The notes under the pieces are model-generated. The model made no database searches and had not been told where the DNA came from. It was given only the letters and a program-made list of their open reading frames with translations. From Clostridium sp. UBA4548 (lineage in GTDB: Bacteria > Bacillota > Clostridia > Clostridiales > Clostridiaceae): a DNA stretch of 64,000 nucleotides. The DNA is taken from contig NZ_DGLI01000021.1 of assembly GCF_002387895.1 (NCBI RefSeq), positions 320,716-384,715 on the forward strand, written 5' to 3'. Made by a program: the position numbers and the translations under genes. This document shows, piece by piece, positions 1 to 8,779 of this stretch (position 1 is the stretch's first letter; the number at the start of each line of letters is the position of its first letter).

Positions 1-129
1 CTAGACAAACAAAGTATAGTTGTGCTCAATAATATATTAAATAACTTAAAATTAAATAAAATCATTATTATAATAACGCATAATAAAGAAGTTATAGACT
101 TTGCTGATGAAATAATAAGTCTTTCATAA
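1..129 (+). CDS. ABC transporter ATP-binding protein, C-terminal end (partial)
   Basis: An open frame enters the window in frame 1 and stops at TAA 127-129, giving 42 residues. The peptide reads like the end of an ABC ATPase: a D-x-x-S stretch where the D-loop follows Walker B, a hydrophobic beta strand, then THNKE with the H-loop histidine and a closing FADEIISL strand. The catalytic N-terminal part lies outside the window, so the substrate cannot be judged. The family call rests on this short tail only. Confidence 0.6.
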   Translation, partial: LDKQSIVVLNNILNNLKLNKIIIIITHNKEVIDFADEIISLS

Positions 130-184
130 AGTTATAACTCATACTCCATTAGGTTTTAATTTTTATACAATTAGGAAAATGCAT

Positions 185-216
185 AAATATTAAACGTTTA
201 CTCCGTTTAAATATTT
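185..216. other. Short AT-rich inverted repeat after the ABC ATPase gene
   Basis: The arms at 185-196 and 204-216 pair through TAAACG/CGTTTA and the flanking AATATT-type bases around a 7-base loop. No convincing T-run follows on the plus strand. It may be a weak terminator of the upstream gene or a stabilising hairpin. Confidence 0.35.
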
Positions 217-356
217 CCAACTAAATATTCGTTGTTTTTCCACAAAAACTTGTTTAATATATAATAAAAGTGCAGTGTAGTGGATATAAATTACAAATAA
301 TAACATGCAAACAAAAATTATACTTTTGTACTTAATCTAATGCATTAATAATATTA

Positions 357-476
357 TATAAGTTGCAATATTATTAATACATTATAAGGTAACTTTAAGC
401 AACTTCTATTAAAGAGAATCTAAAGCAAGATAGAATTATATATTTATGTAATATCTTTGTTACATTCTATATATGT
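357..476 (+). repeat. Dispersed two-hairpin intergenic repeat, family 1, copy A
   Basis: The unit starts TATAAGTTGCAA and contains AAGCAACTT about 40 bases later (first stem). AAAGAGAAT follows and the unit ends with TACATTCTATATA (second stem partner). The same order of blocks occurs at 11492-11606, 29917-30032 and 49847-49936, always on the plus strand and always intergenic. Function is unknown: it could be a small structured RNA or a degenerate miniature mobile element. Confidence 0.6.
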
Positions 477-576
477 ATTAAAGTAGTTTGATTGTTATAA
501 GATTTAAATAAAATATAAATAGTAATGAAGTTTAAGAGTTTAACATCATTAATCAAATATTTTGAATGGTGATATG

Positions 577-626
577 AAAAGTTTACTGTAAGTATGTTAA
601 TTTCAATATACTTACAGTAAACTTTT
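577..626. promoter_or_regulatory. Perfect 19-bp inverted repeat in the leader of the S41 peptidase gene
   Basis: Bases 577-595 are the exact reverse complement of 608-626, with a 12-base loop. Each arm contains its own small palindrome, TTACTGTAA in the left arm and TTACAGTAA in the right. The structure ends about 30 bases before the ribosome binding site of the gene at 670. It could be a strong RNA hairpin or a pair of operator half-sites for a repressor. Confidence 0.6.
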
Positions 627-669
627 ATTAGTAATTAATATATAATTATTAAGCTTCAAGGAGGAGAAA

Positions 670-2223
670 ATGAGAAAAAAAAGAAGGAATATTTGGGTGA
701 TTGGACTAGTATTGGTAATAATAAGCGTTATTTTAGTGGGTACATTTATGTGGAAGCCAATTATGCTATCACCAAAGGGAGAGTTAAGCCATAATGACAA
801 GAAAGAAGATGCAAAGTATCTTGTGAATTTTTTAGTAGATAATTATCCTTTTTTCGAAATTAAAAAGAATGCTTTAGGATATGATTTTGTTGAACATAAA
901 GATGAACTTATTAAGAGGATAGCTAACTCTAAAAATGATGAGGAGTTTTATTTAAATATAAATAGAACAATGAACTTACTAAGCAATGGGCATAGCAACA
1001 TATTAGATGGATATATGCTTAATTTTTATGAAAATGCTTCAAAGAATAGTTATCAAGGAGTATTTGATGATAAATCCTTAGAGAAAGCCGCATATTGGGA
1101 CAAGATAAAATTAAAGTTTATAACAGTACCAGATGTGTTGTGCCAGTATATGGAGGGGAAATATGTGGTGGTCTCTTCCTTAAATACTGGAATTAAAAAA
1201 GGTGACGTAATAACACAAGTAGAAAGTTTAGAAGTTGAAGAATATATTAAGCAAAATAGAGATAAGTACATTTTAAAATATGATTTGCATAATAAAAATT
1301 GTTATGTAGATAAATTATTTGTTGAAACAAATATAAGTACTAGTAAAAACTTAAAAGTAAGTGTATTAACAAAGTTGGGTGAAACTAAGAAGGAAACTAT
1401 AAATATAAGTGCTTATGATGAGGAACGGGCTATGAAGCTTACAAAGGAACTCTCAGAAAGTCTAAGCAATGAAGTTATTAATACAAAAACTATTGAAGAA
1501 GGTAATATTGCCTATATTAAAATAAATGGTATGATTGAAGAAAATAATACAATAGAAAAAATTGATACTTTCTTTAAAGATATGAAGAGTTATAAAAATA
1601 TAATTATTGATATTCGGGGCAATGGTGGTGGAACTGAGAGCGTATCAAGGGCTATTATTGGAAATATTAACTCAAAAGAAGTCTTAATTCTTGATGAGTA
1701 TCATGGATATAGAAAAAGTGAGTTTATGGCAGATTATCTAAGTAAAATTAACAAAAACTCAACTTTTTCAAAGGAAGCTCCAACCAATTTAAAATCAGGC
1801 TACACTGAAAAATATAGTTTTATAAAGGATAGCTACCTGTTACCCTATAGTAAAGAGGCTTTTAAGGGAAATGTGTACCTACTGGTGGATAAAAATGTTT
1901 TTTCTGCATCAGAAAGACTTGCTATAATAGTAAAGTCTGCTAACCTTGGAACAATAATAGGACAAACTACTAGTGGAGATGGAATTGGTAGGAATCCTGT
2001 AATAAACACACTTCCAAATAGCAAGATATGTGTTAGAATTCCAGGTGTATTAGGCGTAAATAAAGATGGAGAAATAAATGAGGAGGTTCGTACATCACCA
2101 GATTTTTATGCTGAACAAAGCTATGAAGATTTTAAAAAGGCAATAAAAGAAAATATAAAAAATATGAGTTTAACTGAGTATGATACAATTTTTAATGAGT
2201 GTATGAAAATTATAAAAAAATAA
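670..2223 (+). CDS. Membrane-anchored S41 family (C-terminal-processing-like) peptidase
   Basis: The product is 517 residues. Residues 10-28 form one hydrophobic segment with a basic N-terminus, a signal anchor that places the rest outside the membrane. The C-terminal half has S41 features: a strand ending NIIIDIRGNGGG (the oxyanion region) and Ser412-Ala-Ser414-Glu in NVFSASE, where the catalytic serine lies, followed by a GxTTSGDG turn. No clear PDZ domain is visible, so this resembles the tail-specific-protease-like clostridial group rather than classical CtpA. The start is supported by AAGGAGGAG a few bases upstream. The gene is monocistronic and preceded by a 19-bp inverted repeat. The substrate is unknown. 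Confidence 0.8.
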   Translation: MRKKRRNIWVIGLVLVIISVILVGTFMWKPIMLSPKGELSHNDKKEDAKYLVNFLVDNYPFFEIKKNALGYDFVEHKDELIKRIANSKNDEEFYLNINRTMNLLSNGHSNILDGYMLNFYENASKNSYQGVFDDKSLEKAAYWDKIKLKFITVPDVLCQYMEGKYVVVSSLNTGIKKGDVITQVESLEVEEYIKQNRDKYILKYDLHNKNCYVDKLFVETNISTSKNLKVSVLTKLGETKKETINISAYDEERAMKLTKELSESLSNEVINTKTIEEGNIAYIKINGMIEENNTIEKIDTFFKDMKSYKNIIIDIRGNGGGTESVSRAIIGNINSKEVLILDEYHGYRKSEFMADYLSKINKNSTFSKEAPTNLKSGYTEKYSFIKDSYLLPYSKEAFKGNVYLLVDKNVFSASERLAIIVKSANLGTIIGQTTSGDGIGRNPVINTLPNSKICVRIPGVLGVNKDGEINEEVRTSPDFYAEQSYEDFKKAIKENIKNMSLTEYDTIFNECMKIIKK

Positions 2224-2263
2224 CTTCTTTATCACTTAAATCTATAACATTATAAGATAAATT

Positions 2264-2298
2264 TTAACTAAATTTATTTGACATAAATTTAGTTAAAG
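2264..2298. promoter_or_regulatory. Palindrome spanning the -35 box of the valS promoter
   Basis: TTTAACTAAATTTAT and ATAAATTTAGTTAAA are exact reverse complements separated by TTGAC, the core of the -35 element. It lies 40 bases after the S41 gene, so it may double as that gene's transcription end, although no T-run follows. Alternatively it is an operator. Confidence 0.5.
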
Positions 2299-2306
2299 TA
2301 TATAAT
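2278..2306 (+). promoter_or_regulatory. Housekeeping promoter of valS leader
   Basis: TTGACA at 2278-2283 and TATAAT at 2301-2306 match the sigma-A consensus exactly with a 17-base spacer. Transcription would start near 2313, just ahead of the T-box leader. Confidence 0.85.
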
Positions 2307-2312
2307 ATATTA

Positions 2313-2557
2313 AAAATTAATATTTATTAAGCAAAGATGAAGAGGAGTAAAGTGGGATAGTATTAAGAGAGGAAGATTCACCGGCTGAAAGGTCTTCCAT
2401 ATGAATACACTTGAAGGTAGCTTCGGAGCTTCTTTATTGAAATTTAGTAAATAAAGACGGGTCAAACCGTTAAAAAAATGAGCCTGTTACATTGCAGGAA
2501 ATAAAGGTGGTACCACGAGTCTTTCGTCCTTTTTCGGGATGAAGGCTCTTTTTTTAT
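2313..2557 (+). promoter_or_regulatory. Valine T-box leader with terminator (valS)
   Basis: This is a tRNA-sensing attenuator. The conserved T-box block AAAGGTGGTACCACG is at 2503-2517. It is followed by a terminator whose arms are 2517-2529 and 2536-2548, ending in a T-run. In stem I the sequence GAAG-GTA-GC places a GTA (valine) specifier at 2417-2419. The same GAAG-codon layout occurs in the pheS leader of this window with TTC. Uncharged tRNA-Val is expected to favour the antiterminator and allow valS expression. The tRNA-Val in this window has anticodon TAC, complementary to GTA. Confidence 0.92.
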
Positions 2558-2657
2558 TTGTACAAATAATTTAGTTTCTTGGCAATAATCGTAATAAGGA
2601 AAACCATTAACTATGTAACGAATTTATAAAATATAAAGAAGGCAGGAGGAAGAAAAA

Positions 2658-5300
2658 ATGGAGGATAACAGAGATTTAGCAAAAACCTATGATCCTAAGG
2701 AATTTGAAGAAAGATTATATAAATGGTGGGAAGAGGAAGGGTTTTTCACACCAGAAGTAGATAAGGATAAAAAGCCTTATACTATTATAATGCCGCCACC
2801 AAATATAACAGGACAATTACACTTAGGTCATGCTCTTGATAACACCCTTCAAGATATCTTGATTAGAACAAAGAGAATGCAAGGATATAGTGCATTATGG
2901 TTACCAGGAGAAGACCATGCAAGTATTGCCACAGAAGTAAGAGTTGAAAAGTCTTTACTTGCTAAGGGATTTAAGAAAAAAGAAATGGGAAGAGAAGCTT
3001 TCTTAGAAAAAGTTTGGGAATGGACAGATGAATACAGAGAGAGAATAAGAACTCAGCTTAAAAAGATGGGTTGTTCTGCAGACTTTACAAGAGAAGCTTT
3101 CACTATGGATGAAAATTTAAATAAAGCTGTTAGAGAAGTTTTTGTTAAGTTATATAATGATGGCTTGATTTATCAAGGTAATAGAATTACAAACTGGTGT
3201 ACAAAATGTATGACGGCAATTTCCGATGCTGAGATTGAATATGAAGAACAAGCAGGGCACTTCTGGCACATTAACTATCCTGTTATAGGAAGTGAAGAAG
3301 TGGTTGAAATTGCAACTACAAGACCAGAAACACTACTTGGAGATACTGCAGTTGCTGTTAACCCAAAAGATGAAAGATATACTCATTTAATAGGAAAGAA
3401 AATTAAATTACCACTTGTAGGTAGAGAAATAGAAATTATTGCTGATGATTATGTAGATATGGAATTTGGAACAGGATGCGTTAAAATAACTCCTGCTCAC
3501 GACCCTAATGACTATCAAGTAGGAAAGAGACACAACCTAGAGGAAGTAGTTGTACTAGAAGAGAATGGAACTATATCTAAAGGTTATGGAAAATATTCTG
3601 GTCTTGATAGATATGAAGCTAGAAAACTTATGGTTAAAGATTTAGAAGAGCAAGGCTTCTTAGTTAAGATTAAGGACCATAGTCACAATGTAGGAACTCA
3701 CGATAGATGTGGATGTACTGTTGAGCCAATGCTATCAAAACAATGGTATGTTAAAATGGAAACTCTTGCAAAACCTGCAATTGAGGTTGTAAAAGAAAAG
3801 GAAATTAAATTTATTCCAGAAAGATTTGAAAAAATATACTTCAACTGGATGGAAAATATACAAGATTGGTGTATTTCAAGACAGTTATGGTGGGGACACA
3901 GAATTCCAGTTTGGTACTGCAAAGATTGTGGAGAAATAATAGTTCAAACAGAAGCACCAACTCATTGTACTAAGTGTAAATCAGAGAACTTAGTTCAAGA
4001 TAGTGATGTACTAGATACTTGGTTTAGTTCTGCACTATGGCCTTTCTCAACTTTAGGTTGGCCAAATAGCACTGAGGATTTAAAATACTTCTATCCAACA
4101 AGTACCCTAGTTACTGGTGGAGATATAATATTCTTCTGGGTTGCTAGAATGATATTCTCAGGCCTATATAATATGAAGGAAGTGCCTTTTGACACAGTGT
4201 TTTTCCATGGAATGGTTAGAGATGATCAAGGAAGAAAGATGTCTAAGTCCTTAGATAATGGAGTGGATCCACTAGAAGTTATTGAAAACTATGGAGCAGA
4301 TGCTCTAAGATTCTCTCTAGCAACAGGAAATGCTCCAGGCAGTGATATTAGATTCTATGAATCAAGAGTTGAAGCAGCAAGAAACTTTGCCAATAAGATT
4401 TGGAATGCTTCTAGATTTGTTATGATGAACTTTGATGAAGCTTTAATGGATAAATATGCACAGTGTAAAGAATATTCAACAGCAGACAAGTGGATATTAT
4501 CTAGACTAAATACCGTAGTAAAAGAAGTTACTGATAACTTAGATAAGTTTGAAATAGGAATAGCTCTTCAAAAGGTTTATGACTTTATGTGGACTGAATT
4601 CTGTGACTGGTATATAGAACTTGTAAAACCTGTGCTTTATGGAGACAATGAGGAAGCTAAAGGTGTTGTATTAAATGTATTAAATAAGGTTCTAATAAGC
4701 GGCTTAAAACTTCTTCACCCAGTAATGCCATTTATTACAGAAGAAATTTATACTCACTTAAAGGCTGATGCAAAATCTATAACTATAGCTCAGTGGCCAG
4801 TTTATGAAGAAGAGTTAAAAGATTCTAAAGCAGAAGAGTATATGAATTTCATAATTGATGCTATTAAAAACACAAGAAATGCAAGAAGTGAAATGAATGT
4901 ACCACCTTCAAGAAAGGCAAAAACCTTTATTTATGCCACAGAAGCTAGAGAAGCCTTTGAACAAGGTAAAACTTATTTTGAAAAATTAGCATCTGCTAGT
5001 GAAGTTGTTTTACTAGATAGCAAAGAACAAGCTCCAGAAAATGTAGTAACAGTAGTATCTATGGGAGCAGAGATTTATATGCCACTTCTAGAACTTGTAG
5101 ATGCTGAAAAAGAGCTTGAGAGATTAAATAAGGAAAAAGAAAAACTAGAAAAAGAAATTGCTAGAGTAGAAGGTAAGCTTAATAATGAAAAGTTTACAGC
5201 TAAAGCTCCTAAAGAAGTAGTAGAAGAAGAAAGAGCTAAAGGCGAGAAGTATAAGGAAATGTATAAATCAGTGCTTGAAAGTATTGAAAACTTAAAGTAG
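2658..5300 (+). CDS. valS: Valyl-tRNA synthetase
   Basis: The 880-residue class I aminoacyl-tRNA synthetase charges tRNA-Val in the cytoplasm. The HIGH-type motif is HLGH at residues 55-58 after PPPNITG, and KMSKS is at 527-531. The editing (CP1) insertion carries the TTRPETLLGDTA signature. The last 70 residues are the coiled-coil arm rich in K and E that contacts tRNA. Length is normal for Firmicute ValRS. The start follows an AGGAGGAAG site. Expression is governed by the upstream Val T-box. A zinc-binding CxxC pair occurs in the WYCKDCG and HCTKCKS stretch. Confidence 0.98.
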   Translation: MEDNRDLAKTYDPKEFEERLYKWWEEEGFFTPEVDKDKKPYTIIMPPPNITGQLHLGHALDNTLQDILIRTKRMQGYSALWLPGEDHASIATEVRVEKSLLAKGFKKKEMGREAFLEKVWEWTDEYRERIRTQLKKMGCSADFTREAFTMDENLNKAVREVFVKLYNDGLIYQGNRITNWCTKCMTAISDAEIEYEEQAGHFWHINYPVIGSEEVVEIATTRPETLLGDTAVAVNPKDERYTHLIGKKIKLPLVGREIEIIADDYVDMEFGTGCVKITPAHDPNDYQVGKRHNLEEVVVLEENGTISKGYGKYSGLDRYEARKLMVKDLEEQGFLVKIKDHSHNVGTHDRCGCTVEPMLSKQWYVKMETLAKPAIEVVKEKEIKFIPERFEKIYFNWMENIQDWCISRQLWWGHRIPVWYCKDCGEIIVQTEAPTHCTKCKSENLVQDSDVLDTWFSSALWPFSTLGWPNSTEDLKYFYPTSTLVTGGDIIFFWVARMIFSGLYNMKEVPFDTVFFHGMVRDDQGRKMSKSLDNGVDPLEVIENYGADALRFSLATGNAPGSDIRFYESRVEAARNFANKIWNASRFVMMNFDEALMDKYAQCKEYSTADKWILSRLNTVVKEVTDNLDKFEIGIALQKVYDFMWTEFCDWYIELVKPVLYGDNEEAKGVVLNVLNKVLISGLKLLHPVMPFITEEIYTHLKADAKSITIAQWPVYEEELKDSKAEEYMNFIIDAIKNTRNARSEMNVPPSRKAKTFIYATEAREAFEQGKTYFEKLASASEVVLLDSKEQAPENVVTVVSMGAEIYMPLLELVDAEKELERLNKEKEKLEKEIARVEGKLNNEKFTAKAPKEVVEEERAKGEKYKEMYKSVLESIENLK

Positions 5301-5672
5301 TAATACTGAATTCACTGGTTGTAAGGAAACTTTTTAAGCTTTCACTATATTTCTCAATGATAATTCGCGTATTTTCAGGTAGGAGTGAAAGTTTTTTCAA
5401 AAGTGATTTATAAAGATGAATTTATCCATTAGTTTAAAATATAAGCATGAAATGTTATTTTATTGTGGATAAGTTTAATGATATAATAATTATAGGTGGA
5501 TAATTTTTACTATTATCCACCTTTTAACGACATTTTGGAAGGAAAATTCTCACATTCCTCATTAGGTAAGAGTTTTTTGCTGAAAAATAAATTTTGTCGA
5601 GAGTTGAATCTGCTTCCAAAGTCGTTGAACAAAATGAACTTGTTCATTATTTAAAAGTGGGGAGGCAGTGAA
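5301..5672 (+). promoter_or_regulatory. valS-folC intergenic region with several mutually exclusive hairpins
   Basis: CTTTCACT at 5339-5346 can pair with AGTGAAAG at 5384-5391, which is followed by a T-run (possible valS terminator with a long loop). GGTGGATAAT at 5495-5504 pairs with ATTATCCACC at 5512-5521 and is followed by TTTT (terminator-like). An earlier GTGGATAA near 5466-5473 could compete for the same 3' arm. Further on, 5526-5541 pairs with 5613-5626 to close a loop of about 70 bases ahead of the folC start. No known riboswitch consensus was recognised. Confidence 0.5.
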
Positions 5673-6992
5673 ATGAATTATCAGGAGGCTATAAATTATA
5701 TTGAAAACACAGCTCAGTTTGGCATGAAGCTAGGACTTGAAAGAACGGAAAAAATTTTAGAGCTTTTAGGAGATCCTCATAAGAAAGTAAAAATGATACA
5801 TATAGCAGGAACTAACGGAAAAGGCTCTACTACAGCTATGGTAAGCAGAGTTCTTATGGAGGCTGGATATAAGGTAGGCACTTACATATCTCCTTATATT
5901 GAGGAGTTTGAAGAGAGAATACAAATTAATAATGAAAATATTCCTAAGGAAGATTTAGTTCACATAATTACGGAAGTTTCTAAGGCTATTGATGAAGTCA
6001 TAGCTCTAGGTTATCAAAATCCAACTCAATTTGAAATAATTACTTGCGCAGCATTTTTATATTATCATATAAAGAAAGTAGACTATGCAGTAATTGAGGT
6101 AGGGCTTGGGGGAAGATTGGATTCAACTAATGTTATAACGCCAATACTTTCTATTATAACTTCTATAAGCTTAGATCATGTGGCAATCTTAGGAGATACC
6201 TTAGATAAAATTGCTTTTGAGAAGGCTGGAATAATCAAGGAAGGAATTCCTACAGTATTATTCCCACAGCAACCTGAAGCAGAACTTGCTATTGAAAAAG
6301 TAGCTACAGAAAAAAAATCTCTACTAATTAAAGTAGATAATGATAAAGCCAGATTTATTGATAGCTATGAAGTTGAAGTTAATGGAGAGAAGAAGGTAAT
6401 TCAAAAGGTTGAGATTAAAACTCTTAGGGAAAACTACAACTTAGAGTTAGCTCTTTTAGGAAAACATCAAATTTTTAATGCTACAGTAGCTGTACATGCT
6501 TGTGAGAAGCTTATAGATTTAGGTGCAAAAATAAGTAAAGAAAATATTGCTAATGGAATGAAGACTGTAAAATGGCCAGGTAGATTAGAAATAATGAAAA
6601 CTGATCCTAGGGTAGTTATTGATGGCGCTCATAATATAGATGGAATATCTAAGCTTACGGAAAGTATAGATATGTATTTTAAATATGACAACCTGATATT
6701 AATTCTAGGTATCCTAGCTGATAAGCAAGTAAGAGAAATGATAGAAACTATAGTACCAAAGGCTAGCAGGGTAATTGCAGTAACTCCAAATAGTGAAAGA
6801 GCAGAGTTAGCTGAAGATTTAAAGGCTGAAATTGAAAACCTTGGAGTGGCTTGTGAAGCTGTTGAAGATTATAGGGAGGCCTATGAAAAGGCTTTAAGCT
6901 ATTGCACAGAAAAAGATTTACTTTTAATTTCAGGGTCTTTATATATGATAGGGGATATGAGAAGAATCATAAGATTGCATAAGAAAAGCTAG
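5673..6992 (+). CDS. folC: Bifunctional folylpolyglutamate synthase / dihydrofolate synthase
   Basis: This 439-residue Mur-ligase-family enzyme adds glutamate to dihydropteroate or to folates using ATP, and so retains folates in the cell. The P-loop GTNGKGS is at residues 46-52 in the HIAGTNGKGST context. The second family block, including the GLGGRLDSTNV substrate loop and the SLDHVAILG stretch, is present, as is the DGAHN motif of the C-terminal domain. Length is typical. The start is set by GGGGAGG seven bases ahead of ATG. A structured leader of unknown type precedes it, and a downstream terminator was not obvious. Confidence 0.95.
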   Translation: MNYQEAINYIENTAQFGMKLGLERTEKILELLGDPHKKVKMIHIAGTNGKGSTTAMVSRVLMEAGYKVGTYISPYIEEFEERIQINNENIPKEDLVHIITEVSKAIDEVIALGYQNPTQFEIITCAAFLYYHIKKVDYAVIEVGLGGRLDSTNVITPILSIITSISLDHVAILGDTLDKIAFEKAGIIKEGIPTVLFPQQPEAELAIEKVATEKKSLLIKVDNDKARFIDSYEVEVNGEKKVIQKVEIKTLRENYNLELALLGKHQIFNATVAVHACEKLIDLGAKISKENIANGMKTVKWPGRLEIMKTDPRVVIDGAHNIDGISKLTESIDMYFKYDNLILILGILADKQVREMIETIVPKASRVIAVTPNSERAELAEDLKAEIENLGVACEAVEDYREAYEKALSYCTEKDLLLISGSLYMIGDMRRIIRLHKKS

Positions 6993-7077
6993 AGTCTTAA
7001 ATAAAGAGTATACAAGTATCTAATATTAGCACACAAAGCCTAACTTCCTCATACTATATGTTGAGGAGGTGATTCCA

Positions 7078-7959
7078 TTGAGGCATTTATATGTGTGTAA
7101 TACAACTTGCGATTCTATTGATAAAATAGATATTGAAAGTTTTACATTAGAAAATACCATACAGCTAATTGGTGTTAATAGAGGGAAAATAGGGCCACAT
7201 GGACTTTGGCTGCATAACGAACTATTATTTACATCTAACTGTTATGATGATTCTATTTCCATAGTAAATTTAGAAAATGGTATGGTGGAATCCTTATATT
7301 TAGGAAGTAATTGTAGGGATATCTGTGTCCTAGGAAATCATGCATATATTATTTGTGGTGATTCAAATAACATAGTGTCCTTTGATATTACTAACAGGGA
7401 GGTTGTAGAACTAATACCTTGTGGCAACTCACCTCATAGTATCGATTGTTGTAGTAAAAGTAATGAAATAGTTGTAGCAAATATAAATAGTGATAATATT
7501 ACTTTATTTGATGCTTTATATGGTTCAAATATTTATAATATTGATGTTGGTGCTTATCCAACAAAGGCTCTTATCACATTAGACGGAAATTATATATTAG
7601 TTTGTGAAAGCAACATGGGTTATGGGGGAAAAGGTTCAGTTAGCATGATATCCACTAAAACTCATAAAGTTATTCATAGAGTTTCCGTTGGAAGTTGTCC
7701 TTTTGATATGTGCTGTGATGAAAAGTATTGTTATGTTTCTAATTATGGAGAAGGCAGTATTAGCATAGTAGATATTTACAATCATGAGGAAATTAAAAGG
7801 ATAAGAATTGGAGGAATGCCAAGAGGGATTTTAAGCAACAGTAAACATATTTTTGTTGGTGACAGCTATAACAACCTTTTGGTAAAGGTAGAAAAGGATA
7901 CTGAGAATAAAAAAATCATTCCTATAAATGGAGAACCCACAGGAATGATTTTAGCTTAG
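7078..7959 (+). CDS. YncE-like beta-propeller repeat protein
   Basis: The product is 293 residues of repeated units of about 40 residues with the pattern V-G-x-x-P-x-x-(h)3-x-x-x-G-x-h-h-V-x-N/S-x-x-x-x-x-(h)2-D, as in YVTN/lactonase-type propellers. No signal peptide or membrane segment is seen, so it is probably cytoplasmic. It is unusually rich in cysteine for a propeller. The TTG at 7078 is chosen because the earlier in-frame GTG at 7069 lies inside the GAGGAGGTG ribosome binding site. Its stop overlaps the stop of the convergent DUF4364 gene by four bases. The molecular role is unknown. Confidence 0.6.
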   Translation: MRHLYVCNTTCDSIDKIDIESFTLENTIQLIGVNRGKIGPHGLWLHNELLFTSNCYDDSISIVNLENGMVESLYLGSNCRDICVLGNHAYIICGDSNNIVSFDITNREVVELIPCGNSPHSIDCCSKSNEIVVANINSDNITLFDALYGSNIYNIDVGAYPTKALITLDGNYILVCESNMGYGGKGSVSMISTKTHKVIHRVSVGSCPFDMCCDEKYCYVSNYGEGSISIVDIYNHEEIKRIRIGGMPRGILSNSKHIFVGDSYNNLLVKVEKDTENKKIIPINGEPTGMILA

Positions 7960-8483
7960 TCTCGTAATAGCAAATTAATTATATTATTGTACAAGTCAGA
8001 GGAATTGCTTTTCCATTTGTGGCAAAGTTCTCTGGCTTGTTTATTTGATGCCACACTAATTTTTAAATCCATAAGGGTAATATTGCCCTCAGAAGCCACT
8101 AAATTAACTACATAACTATTACCATTTTCAATTGTATAGTCTGCAGTAACTGTTAACTCATTTTTAATAGATAGAATTTTATTTTCAATATAAACATTTA
8201 TTTGTGAAAGTTTTTCTTCAGATATTCTGTTTTTAAATAAATGTAGGACATTCCTACCACTTTCAGATATGGTTAACCTATCTTTACCTTTATCATTAAC
8301 GCTTTCTAAAAGATTTGATTCCCCTAATTCAGCAACATATTGTTGAAGGGTAAAGTAATTCATAAAGTTATTTTCAAGAATAATTTGGGCCAACAGTATA
8401 TTAGAAATAGGTAGGTTAACTTTCTCCAATATATACAATAGTATAAGCTTATTTTCTGCTAAATCCATAGAATTATCAAACAT
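7956..8483 (-). CDS. DUF4364 family protein, winged-helix-like
   Basis: The product is 175 residues. The N-terminal 80 residues look like a winged helix: ENKLILLYILEKV, then NYFTLQQYVAEL and a DRLTISESGRNVLHLF wing region. The C-terminal half is a beta-rich domain. This matches the clostridial DUF4364 family, thought to be DNA-binding regulators without a known target. It is convergent with the propeller gene and diverges from pdaB. The start has AAAGGAGG upstream. The family call is from memory of the sequence pattern. Confidence 0.7.
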   Translation of the reverse strand: MFDNSMDLAENKLILLYILEKVNLPISNILLAQIILENNFMNYFTLQQYVAELGESNLLESVNDKGKDRLTISESGRNVLHLFKNRISEEKLSQINVYIENKILSIKNELTVTADYTIENGNSYVVNLVASEGNITLMDLKISVASNKQARELCHKWKSNSSDLYNNIINLLLRD

Positions 8484-8779
8484 TAACCTTGCCTCCTTTA
8501 AATAATGAATAAGTTGATTTCTTCAACAATCTTGAAAGAAAATTTCATAACAAAACCTAATTTGTTTTATGTGTACGTACTCATAACTAAAAGCATAAAA
8601 AATTTATCCTTTGATATTAGAGCGTAATAATTATCTTAAATTAATAAGTATTAGTAAATACTCATTAATTATTATAACATAAAATAAATTGTAGGTAATT
8701 ATCTTTAAATTTAATATAGCATATATTTTTTATGCGTGAATATAGATTTAATGAGATAAATATATAATTTGGGGGGAGT
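8484..8779. other. Divergent intergenic region between the DUF4364 gene and pdaB
   Basis: This is AT-rich sequence of about 300 bases between divergent genes and must contain both promoters. A TGAATA sits at 8737-8742, like a forespore sigma-factor -35 box, but a matching -10 would fall too close to the start codon. No convincing promoter is called. Confidence 0.3.

Noticed and set aside
577..626. Simple rho-independent terminator
   Set aside because: It has only TTTT after the stem, lies far from any upstream stop codon and has internal palindromes in both arms, so a terminator role alone is not supported.
5301..5672. Tetrahydrofolate riboswitch ahead of folC
   Set aside because: A short GATAATTCGCG stretch recalls the consensus, but the rest of the conserved core is absent.
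8737..8766. Sigma-G promoter of pdaB
   Set aside because: The -35-like TGAATA is present, but a -10 at proper spacing would overlap the ribosome site.
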